DNA of 64,000 nucleotides from Phocoena phocoena (Eukaryota > Chordata > Mammalia > Artiodactyla > Phocoenidae). Position numbers and translations under genes: made by a program. The first letter of the stretch is position 1; each line of letters opens with the position of its first letter. Under the pieces are notes generated by a model. The model searched no databases. It had not been told where the DNA came from and saw only the letters and a program-made list of their open reading frames with translations. Of this stretch, positions 49,050 through 64,000 are shown in pieces. The stretch spans positions 106,778,313-106,842,312 of the forward strand of contig NC_089225.1 of NCBI RefSeq assembly GCF_963924675.1, read 5' to 3'.

Positions 49050-49784
49050 CGGAGTAGAGTGAAAAAAATTTTTTTCAAAATTATTCTTCTAAATAGGTAC
49101 AATCTATTCCTTTTCTTTGAAGGTAGGACTATTAAAGAGAGTCCCTTTGTTGCCATAGTGGTGGTTAACTTCGAGATTTGCTTTTAAATATAGATTTCCT
49201 TAAAATGTTTTAGAATAGAAATATCAGTTATGTATCAAAATGCTAAAAATTTTGTGCTCTGTGGTACTTTTTCAGGAATAGTTTATATTGGAGTTGTATT
49301 TCTTTTTCTAGAACCTTCTGGAAATACTAGAATGATCTCAACTAGCTCTCAGCTAACTGTAAGCAAGGAATTTTTTTTCAGGAATTGAAGCTGAACAGCT
49401 TAAAGGTCTTATCGTTAATTCTGTGGGTGTGCATATGTTTAAGCACATACACAAATTTGAAGTCAGTATAGAGCATGTGGGAAGATATTCCTTCTAATCT
49501 AGATTGTCTAGGGATAGAGCTTTGCCAGTGAGATTGCCATCTCTAGTATTTAAATTTTCTGAAACAATTTTATATGCCATCAGATACCTAAGACACAGTT
49601 TGGAATACTGTTGGAGTGATATCTGAAAACTTAATCTCTGACCTGGCAAGAATGTAAGTCTTAACATACGCCAAACACTTCATATTAGAGACTGGAACCA
49701 AAATAGATAAGAATGACTTTTTTTTTTTTTTAAGGAATGTAAATTATTTTGCCTCTTATTCGAGATAACCCATCCCTTTTTTTT

Positions 49785-50705
49785 TTTTAACATCTTTATT
49801 GGAGTATAATTGCTTTACAGTGCTGTGTTAGTCTCTGCTGTATAAAAAAGTGAATCAGCTATACATATACCTATATCCCCATATCTCCTCCCTCTTGTGT
49901 CTCCCTCCCACCCTCCCTATCCCACCCCTCTAGGTGGACACAAAGCACCGAGCTGATCTCCCTGTGCTGTGTGGCTGCTTCCCACTAGCTATCTATTTTA
50001 CATTTGGTAGTGTATATATGTCCATGCCACTCTCTCACTTCATCCCAGCTTACCCTTCCCCCTTCCTGTGTCCTCAAGTCCATTCTCTATGTCTGCGTCT
50101 TTATTCCTGTCCTGCCCCTAGGTTCTTCAGAGCCATTTTTTTTTTAGATTCCATATATATGTATTAGCATATGGTATTTGTTTTTCTCTTTCTGACTTAC
50201 TTCACTCTGTATGACAGTCTCTAGGTCCATTCACCTCACTACAAATAACTCAGTTTTGTTTCTTTTTATGGCTGAGTAATATTCCATTGTATATATGTAC
50301 CACATCTTCTTTACCCATTCATCTGTCGATGGACACTTAGGTTGCTTCCATGTCTTGGCTATTGTAAATAGAGCTGCAATGAACATTGTGGTACATGACT
50401 CCTTTTGAATTACAGTTTTCTCAGGGTATATGCCCAGTAGTCGGATTGCTGGGCAGTATGGTAATTCTACTTTTAGTTTTTTAAGGAACCTTCATACTGT
50501 TCTCCATAGTGGCTGTATCAACTTACATTCTCACCAACGGTGCACGAGGGTTCCCTTTTCTCCACACCCTCTCCAGCATTTACTGTTTGTAGATTTTTTG
50601 ATGATGGCCATTCTGACCAGTGTGAGGTGATACCCCACTGTAGTTTTGATTTGCATTTCTCTAATGATTAGTGACGTTAAGCATCCTTTCATTCGGAGGT
50701 GACCC
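49785..50705 (-). mobile_element. L1 3' end (ORF2 end and 3' UTR)
   Basis: It reads in reverse from the L1 3' UTR (AACATCTTTATTGGAGTATA) through the GCTGAGTAATATTCCATTGT and ATCTGTCGATGGACACTTAG landmarks to the end of ORF2 near 50700. 5'-truncated. Confidence 0.9.
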
Positions 50706-51099
50706 ACCTTTAACACTGCTGAAAAAAGAGTTGTCGCAAAAATGCCTAAAGTTTTAGTGATTTAGGAGTTAAATTTGTAAGGTATACTCTTTCTGGCAGA
50801 TGACGTAGAGCCCATAAGATCTGTAATAGAACCATGTTCTAGGAAAGGATTCTGCAATTTGAATTTTATGTACCTGGTTTTCTTATGCTGAGTGAGCTTC
50901 TCCATAGCCAGCATATTTCTTGTGATAATTTTCTTAAACTGTGTTGCCTGGAAGGGAGCAAGGATGGAGCAATTGGTTGAGGCATAAGAATGGGTCAGCC
51001 TGAAAAGGAAAGGCTAAGATGTGGGCTGTCTTCACTGCAGATTCCCTCAGCCTAAATTTATTCACCATTTATGTGAGTAGCATAAAAATAAAATATCAA

Positions 51100-51441
51100 G
51101 GGCTTCCCGGGTGGCACAGTGGTTAAGAATCCGCCTGCCAATGCAGGGGACACGGGTTCAAGCCCTGGTCCAGAAAGATCCCACATGCCATGGAGCAACT
51201 AAGCCCATGCACCACAACTACTGAGCCTGTGCTCTGGAGCCTACAAGACACAACTACTGAGCCCATATGCCACAACTACTGAAGCCCGCATGCCTAGAGC
51301 CCGTGCTCCGCAACAAGAGAAGCCACTGCAGTGAGAAGCCTGCGGACCGCGATGAGGAGTAGCCCCCACTTGCCGCAACTAGAGAGAACCCGCGCACAGC
51401 AGTGAAGACCCAACGCCGCCAAAAATAAACAAAATAATTAA
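51100..51441 (+). mobile_element. CHR-type SINE, long form, host of a nested insertion
   Basis: GGGCTTCCCGGGTGGCACAG head and a CAAAAATAAACAAAATAATT tail. Its upstream duplication AAAATATCAA (51090-51099) recurs at 51667-51676, after a second SINE, which shows nesting. Confidence 0.88.
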
Positions 51442-51455
51442 AAAATTAAAATACC

Positions 51456-51659
51456 GGGGCTTCCCTGGTGGCACAGTGGTTGGGGGTCCGCCTGCCGATG
51501 CAGGGGACGCGGGTTCGTGCCCCGGTCCGGGGTATCCCACATGCCGTGGAGCGGCTGCGCCCATGGGCCATGGCCACTGGGCCTGCGCGTCCAGAGCCTG
51601 TGCTCTGCGGCGGGGGAGGCCACAACGGTGAGAGGCCCACGTACCGCAAAAAAAAAAAA
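51456..51659 (+). mobile_element. CHR-type SINE, young subtype, inserted in the tail of the previous one
   Basis: Duplications AAAATTAAAATACC (51442-51455) and AAAATTAAAATATC (51660-51673). Confidence 0.92.
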
Positions 51660-52468
51660 AAAATTAAAATATCAAAAGTAAATAGAATTGGCTTCCATTT
51701 ACAGAGTACCCACATGAACTCATTCTCATAAGAACCCTATGAAACGTAGATGAGGAGACTGAGAAATTAAGTATTTTTTGTAAATTCAATCAGTTAGTAA
51801 ACGGCATAGATTGGATTTATTCCAGGTCTAGTAGCGCAAAGTAAAGTAACAAAAGGATGAATAAAAATTTTGTACCAGAAGTTCAACCAAGTCTTTGGGG
51901 AAGCTTAGGCAGCCATGATCTCATTTATAAGATCATTAAAATTTAGGTTCCTGGATTAATAAGGTCCCATGCCTTATTGCATGCTCTTTGAGAAACATAA
52001 TGCACAGGCTCTTTGAGAAACATAATGAGGTTTAGGTACCCAAGACTGGTTTCATTTGCTTTCTCCTCCTCCTCCGGTAGACCCACCTCTGCTGAGTAGA
52101 TGCCTGGTGTGAGCCATCTAACAAACAGCTCTAGTTCTAAGACCGTGTCACTTTGTGTGATATCCAGCTACTCTCCCTACCCCTTCCATCAAGACAGTTT
52201 CCTGATCAGTGCAAAATTGTGACTACATTTAACTAAGCCAGACTGTGAATGGCAATCTCAGCTTACCTTCAGATGTGATCATTATTTTATGCACTTATTT
52301 TTAGTCCTCTGTTCCTATCACTGTTGTTTTGTGTTATGCCTTATGTCTTTAACGCCTTGAAGACAAGGTTAATACTTGTTTTGTTTATTTCATTCTTAGC
52401 ATAGCTTTGCATACAATTAGGAACTAAATAAATTCTTATGGTGACATTGTTTTTTTGTAAGCCAGAAG

Positions 52469-52482
52469 TTTATTGATTTATT
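52469..52482 (-). terminator. HTR2B: Candidate HTR2B polyadenylation signals
   Basis: On the minus strand AATAAA occurs at 52474-52469 and again at 52482-52477, about 260 nt after the HTR2B stop. They are plausible 3' ends, unconfirmed. Confidence 0.4.
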
Positions 52483-52741
52483 TAATTTTATTTCATTTGA
52501 CTATCTTAGCATTTAACTAGTGTGCTGGATTGTTTTAATTTGCAACTATACAAAAATGATTTTTTTTGTTAGAATAATTTTGCCCTAATAAAATTGGGTA
52601 ATCTTAATACATAATTCTTAATTTAAAGAGATGATTTTTGATACATGATATAAAGTTCTTCTTTATGTAATTCTTGGTATATTTATATTTTCTTTATCTT
52701 TCTCATCATTATATTAGTTACATAAAAACTGTGCCATTACT
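52483..52741 (-). other. HTR2B: Probable HTR2B 3' UTR
   Basis: AT-rich stretch between the stop codon and the candidate poly-A signals, with no repeat that I recognise. Confidence 0.45.
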
Positions 52742-58246
<5,505 letters not shown>

Positions 58247-58639
58247 TCAAAATGGCAACCTTTAATCTGCAGTTTCTTTTTTAAGTGATACATATTTTTA
58301 ACCTTTTTCTGTATTCATCTGAAATTTTACAACTTAAGCTCCAAGGTAATGTTTGACTTCAGATAATGGAGTCAGTAATATTAAATACATTCTGTAGATG
58401 GTACCCTTTAAATACATTTTCTGTTTTGTATAATAATTACAGCTCTTTTCCTAAATCAGTTTAGCATTTTTAGCATTATTTTGACCTTTGCTCTTTTGTG
58501 TATTCCTTTTGTGATCTTTTAAAAATGTATACAGTGTTGCAACTGGAACTTAACCTTACTATTCAGATAAAATTTATTTTTAAACTGCTATTGTATTTAA
58601 AAAAAAAAAATTTACCAAATAGAGGAAGCAATATAATGT

Positions 58640-58725
58640 GGCAAAAAGAATATTAGCATGGCAGTCTCAGTGAGGCCTGGGATTTGGGCTCACTTCTAGC
58701 ATTAACTAGCAGTATGATCCTTGTT
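58640..58725 (+). mobile_element. MIR shard
   Basis: GCATGGCAGTCTCAGTGAGG through ATTAACTAGCAGTATGATCC fits the 5' half of MIR, diverged. Confidence 0.5.
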
Positions 58726-59623
58726 TATAGCAAACTCTAATTTGGTGAAATAATTAAGTGGAATGACTTGAGTTTTCCTTTTGACAGAAATAGTTCTTAA
58801 ATAAAGTTTGCAAAAGGAATGGCTTCAGATTATTCCAAAGAAAAATGGGTTGTTACCCTTCCAATATAGTCCATCCTTCACTCCAAGCAAGGAGTGTAAT
58901 AAACAGTACAGACTTGGGTTTAAAAAGAAAATCTCATTATTAAGCATAGTACTTTATTTAACAAATTTTTATTTAAAAAGCATTTATTCTATACCTCATA
59001 CAGTCTGAAACACTTTAGAAATATTAACTTTTTAAAAAAATTTCAGGTTTGGGGTATGATAGTTTTCCAATAAATTTACTTAGACGAGTATTCATACATA
59101 TATGAATGTGATACATTATGCATTATACATATACTCACTACTAAATTTTGCAGTCTTAAAACAACTAAAATTTATTATAGCATTTGTCCTAGAGTATTTC
59201 AGTTAGAATCCATTTTACAAACACACACAGATTTTAGAACTTGCCATAAAAGCAAATTCCTCCTGTATAGAACAAATGTCATACGTATGAGATTATATAA
59301 ACCCTTTTTATGGTTTAATTGTATGTCCACTGACATGTAAACTACTTTTCTTTTCCTGGTTTTTGCGAGTATATCTGACTTTGACAGGTATAAAATGATT
59401 GAGATAATTGAAGAGGGAACCAAGATAACTATCTCAGGATTTCAGAGCACCAAGAGACCCTTTAATTGTAAACTGTTTAAATTCAGGAAGCCTGGGTGTG
59501 GAGAACGGTTAGTATCCCAGATCAAAAAAGGACCATAATTTAGGGAAAGAGGTTTTAGATAGACTTGAATATGTCTTTTTCAAGACTCAAGTGGGATCTC
59601 AGTGAAAAATATTTGGATACTTC

Positions 59624-59690
59624 ACAAAAAAAGGTAGGTAGCAAAAAAAAAAAAAAAAATAGGTAGCAAAAAAAAAAGGTAGGTAGCAAG
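59624..59690. repeat. A-tract / GGTAGGTAGC repeat
   Basis: Three copies of (G)GTAGGTAGC-like words are separated by poly-A runs of 10-17. A local tandem expansion, not a known family. Confidence 0.8.
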
Positions 59691-60114
59691 GCTGACAAAC
59701 ACACCGTTTGGTGCCTTCTGTTTCCAGAGTTGGTATGTGGCATGCTTAATAGAAATATTAAAATATTTCTTTTTAAAACAAAATCAGTATGAATTTTTTA
59801 TTGAAAAAAGATAAATGATTCCTTGGTACTTGGTTCCATGCTCAGCAGATTCTTTCAAAAGGACTTAAAGCATTAGGTGGAAGGAGTAATTCATACTTTT
59901 AAGTAAATTACTGTAATCAGACTTTTCCTACTTCACTGAATTGGGGGTGGGGATAAGAGATGATAAATTATAGTCATTGAGCTGGAAGAGACCTTAGAGA
60001 TTATATCATTGATTTTGTGGATGAGTAAATTGTGGTACAATTAAGTCTTTGAATATGAGAGGGAGCATTTATTTATCAAAATTTAAATGTTAATTGAAAG
60101 TGTTCTTTAGGGCC

Positions 60115-60279
60115 TTGCTACTCAAGGTGTGCTCTTCAGATCAGCAAGGATCAGCATCACCTAGGAACTAGTTAGAACTGCAGGCTCTTGGGCCTCATCC
60201 CTTAGGTACTAAATCATACTGCAGTTGAAGGCAATACCCAGGTGATCTGTATGCAGATTAGTGTTTGAGAAGCACTGCT
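60115..60279. mobile_element. MER5-like hAT-Charlie element
   Basis: AGCATCACCTAGGAACTAGT, then GAACTGCAGGCTCTTGGGCC, then ACCCAGGTGATCTGTATGCA and the end GTTTGAGAAGCACTG follow MER5A order. Confidence 0.85.
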
Positions 60280-61886
60280 TTCTTGAAAAGGTTGTGTATT
60301 GAGTTTGCTGGCGTAGGATAGGCACTCAGAATTCCTCACAGAAACAAACTTATGGAAGACCGCTCAAAATAAACAAAGAAATAAAGTATGGCAGAGAAAC
60401 TTGTGTTTAGAATGAATCTAATCAATCAGACTTTCTCCCTCTTAGCCGTAGTGTTCAGTTTTCCTGTTAACTAGTGGAAAAGGACCTTGAACAAAGGCAG
60501 CAATGTACTCTTTGACCTGAGCTTAAGCAAACTTATGGTCTAGAGTGGAAAGAATCATACATGACAGATAGTTTTGCAGTGGAAGCTACTTGAAGTGAGG
60601 CTTCATCTTCAACTATCCTGAAGTTCAGATTTAGAACTGAGTAGGAAGTAGAAAAATACTCAAGCCTAGAGCTACAACCAGAGATGTTAATCATAGTTAA
60701 GGATTTTAAAAGGCAGATAATTAATGTCTTATATCTTAGGCTTCCTTTTTTTAAATGCATGATCTCCATCATCTTTCAAAGTGGGTTGCTAATAAATTTA
60801 AACTTGCCTATTTAGCTATTCTAATTATGGATTATATTTTTTAAAATTAAGGTCTGGAAAATTCTAGTCATAAATCTAGTAGCCGTGAGCAGGAAGCCAC
60901 AACAGAATTCTCATATGAAAAGTACATGTCTTTGGAATTGAACCGCCTGACCCACATACTTCTAATTGTGAGCTAAGAGGGAAAGCTCTTTAGTGCTGGT
61001 TTTAGTTAAGCCTGTGAGACCTTGTTAGCCTCCTTTTCCAACATAATGAATTTATTTTATAAACTCCAATTTTGGAACAGAAAGTGGATAGTGGATATTA
61101 AAATTAATGCAGATCATTAAAATTTTATTACTTGAGTGCTTTCTTAATTGATAATAGTAGAGATGTTGAAACGTGATAGAGAAATTTCTTTAAGAAAGAA
61201 AGAGACTGAGATTTAGAATTAAGTGGGATGGATCTTTTTGATTAACCTTTATGATTCCAAGTTTCATGAAATACTAGTGAATAGACTGTTTTTATGAAAC
61301 TAGTATAAAAGTAACAGACGACTGCATTAAATAGGTATCTTTTATGCAAAGCTAAAATAATTGCCTAAAGTAGAAATCACGTGATACAATAATTTATACA
61401 AGTTAAAAACAGTTCTAGACATTCTCAGTTTATGAAAGGATTTTTTCTAGTCCAGATATTTTCATTCTAAATATTATTAATTTGATAGGCTCAAGGTCAG
61501 AACAGTTTTTTACTATTCAGAGTAACTGAAAAAGGTTAACTTGGTATGGTGAGATAGGTTAGCTATTCAAAAACTTATATGTTATTTTTATTAGGAGTTT
61601 TAATTTGATTTAAGGATTTATAATTCATTTATTTGTTATAATGTATTATGTCTAACTTATTTCCATAAGAATGTAATGTATTATTTTAAATGGAACATAA
61701 AAAGAAAGAAAGAATCTAAGGGAAATAAGTTATCAGGTACTTAAACTAAATTTATTACTGCTGGGGCTCTAAATTAGACTTTTTTTTAATAAAAGCTAAT
61801 ACAGAAAGGGGAAGACATTTAAATTATATAGTATTTGTTGTCCCACAAAAAGAAAGCACACAAAATTTCTCTGAAAAACAAATCCC

Positions 61887-62093
61887 GGGCTTCCCTGGTG
61901 GCACAGTGGTTGAGAGTCCACCTGCCGATGCAGGGGACACGGGTTTGTGCCCCGGTCCGGGAAGATCCCACATGCCGCGGAGCGGCTGGGCCCGTGAGCC
62001 ACGGCCGCTGAGCCTGCGCGTCCGGAGCCTGTGCTCTGCAACGGGAGAGGCCACAACAGTGAGAGGCCCGCGTACCGCAAAATAAACAAAAAC
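61887..62093 (+). mobile_element. CHR-type SINE, young subtype
   Basis: Perfect 13-bp duplications AAAAACAAATCCC at 61874-61886 and 62094-62106. The body is close to the presumed subfamily consensus. Confidence 0.94.
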
Positions 62094-62664
62094 AAAAACA
62101 AATCCCATTTCCCACCTCGTTGCCCTATCCACTTCATTAAACTCAAAGAGGAATTTACTTCCAATAAGGTTTGAATAATGGCATTTCTTTGGGTGCCTAA
62201 AATAATTACAAATTGATAATTATAGGAGCAAAACAAGTCTTAGATGAGTCTTGGATCATGGACAGTTTGTTATTTATCTAAAAATATTAGTAGCACAGAT
62301 ATCTTGTTTAAAATGAAGACTTGTGTGCTGTACCATCATACATAAGGGGTGGTAGAACTGCCGTTCAGTTACATACGTTTCTATTTGTCTCCCAGGGAAG
62401 GTTCAGTAACTTCCTAGGCCTATGTCTAATATCTTCCTCAGAAAAGATGTCTGGCAATCATTTCAAGGATTCATGCAAGTATTGGTTAAGACCCACATAT
62501 TCTGTATCATTTAATATGAAATATAACCTTAAAAAAATATTGGGTTCTGCCTTGTCCCTAGAGAAAATTCCATGGCCCTCCTGTTAGATCGAGTTATTTA
62601 AGATATAAATGTTGTCTTTGCCAAATATTATAGCTTTGGTTGATATAGTTCCTCATTTCATTTG

Positions 62665-62895
62665 AGAAAGCAGTGTAACAGAGGTTAAGAGTGTAAATTC
62701 TAGAATCAGTTCTCCTAGGTTCAAATTGTATCTCTGCCACTTACTTACTCCTATGTCCTCTCTTGTAAAATGGGGATGATAATAATAATACTGATTTTAT
62801 AGAGTTGCTTTGAGGATTAAATGCAATAATACATGTAAAGTGTTTAGAACAATATCTGGCATAGAGAAAGCACTCAAAATGTTAGTTCTTATTAC
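62665..62895 (+). mobile_element. MIR element
   Basis: Forward MIR from AACAGAGGTTAAGAGTGTAA through TGCCACTTACTTACTCC and TGTAAAATGGGGATGATAAT to TCTGGCATAGAGAAAGCACT. One of the better preserved copies here. Confidence 0.88.
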
Positions 62896-64000
62896 TATTA
62901 TTGTTTGACGGAAACTAGCCAACTAGCCCAACCATTAAAACACTCCCACTTAGAAACAATGAGCCATATCATCAGTATAAAACCTGGTATGTTTATCTTC
63001 CTGCCTGCTGTAGCAAGAGTGCGTGCATCCAATTAAACTTAAAACTGTACTTCAAAAAAAGGGCACGAGAACATGTTTAACTGTTCAACTTTTAATTAAA
63101 TTTATCATGAAAGTATGCCTTTTACTAAAGTTGAATTTTAACCATGTTATATATGTGGCAAAGAAGCATAAGTAACCTATGTGCATTGCCAAACATTGCC
63201 ATGTCTTTTTGTTTGTTTTTTTGTTTTGGAAAGTAATTGACATTAATCTCTGAATCTGGCACATAAAAGATTTCCCTTTTAAGGATATAAAGACTATTTT
63301 TAAAGCCATCCCAAGAGGACTATGTTCGTGGGGTAAATAGTTCATGAATGTATTGGAGTAGGACAAATGCTAAATGGCTCTAATGTCCAAAAAGGACATA
63401 GTTTTCAAGTACACGTTTTTTTAATCTCAAATTCTTATGTTTCTATATTTATCTTCTGGAAAAGACAGACCTAGACCAGTGCTTAAATTTTTATTACAAA
63501 GCTTCTGCTTTGTTTTTGTTATGCTTGTTTTTTCGTTACATTTGAGCATATGAGGTATCCTGGGGTTAGATGTCCAATACAGTGTTTTAAGCGTTTCGAG
63601 TGATTTAATACTTATAAAAATTTTTCCTTGGTTTTTTAAAATTTCCACTTTCCGAAAAGAAGTGCCTTTAATTGCTTTGCTCCCTCATTTAAGAATTAGG
63701 TAGAGCAGCATTTCACTGCATAAATGAATAACTGATTTGTTTTTCTTTTACTGCTATACATTTATCTCATCTCTGGTGAAACTCACATCCAAACTAAATC
63801 TTATATTTAAGTATATAAACCCTTTGCATGTTGTACTGGTACTTGCCAATTATTAGTGCCTAAAACGTGCTGGGACCTACTTGACAATTTCACAAGATAT
63901 TGGCAGTGGAAGATGTAGCATAACCATTTTACAGACAAGGTGATTGAACTCTGGTATGTTGTTAAGTGACTTGCATAAGCCAATACAAGAGAACCAGGAT

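Overview
This is mammalian nuclear DNA from a cetacean or a close relative within Cetartiodactyla. The basis is about 22 tRNA-derived CHR-type SINEs, many with intact target-site duplications, together with L1, MIR, hAT and Tigger relics, long introns and two CpG-island promoters. The gene order C2orf72 - PSMD1 with HTR2B nested antisense is, from recalled synteny, that of human 2q37.1. I see no bacterial operon, CRISPR array, recognisable endogenous retrovirus or novel defence system.

Layout. (1) 1-7764: the C2orf72 orthologue on the + strand, with three coding exons (240-843, 4597-4710, 7631-7764). They join in frame to 283 codons plus a stop, behind a CpG-rich 5' end carrying a GCC triplet repeat. 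(2) 7765-17300: 3' UTR and intergenic DNA. It holds a processed ATP5MC3-type pseudogene (9243-9954) with an 11-bp target-site duplication, several SINEs and L1s, and a perfect CTCF-consensus match at 14011. (3) 17300-18130: the CpG-island promoter of PSMD1, with another CTCF-like site and two antioxidant-response-like elements just after exon 1. (4) 17803-44115: the first 16 coding exons of PSMD1, the 26S proteasome base subunit RPN2/S1. All have GT/AG borders and the frames agree throughout (627 full codons plus 2 nt); the remaining exons lie beyond the window. (5) 44116-64000: the large PSMD1 intron 16. It hosts HTR2B on the - strand: the last coding exon (52742-53631) and the preceding one (58009-58209). 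HTR2B's N-terminal coding exon is not in the window and is expected beyond 64000.

The genes are not known to share a pathway. PSMD1 is a housekeeping proteasome gene. HTR2B is a tissue-restricted Gq-coupled serotonin receptor transcribed against it from within an intron. C2orf72 is uncharacterised. The most interesting observations are: a splice acceptor directly abutting a perfect donor hexamer at PSMD1 exon 16; Ser at position 5.46 and Gly beside the extracellular-loop-2 cysteine in HTR2B; a 425-bp unidentified retrocopy at 42317 with a 13-bp duplication; inverted SINE pairs; an internal 22-bp tandem array in one SINE; and a tandem acceptor in C2orf72.
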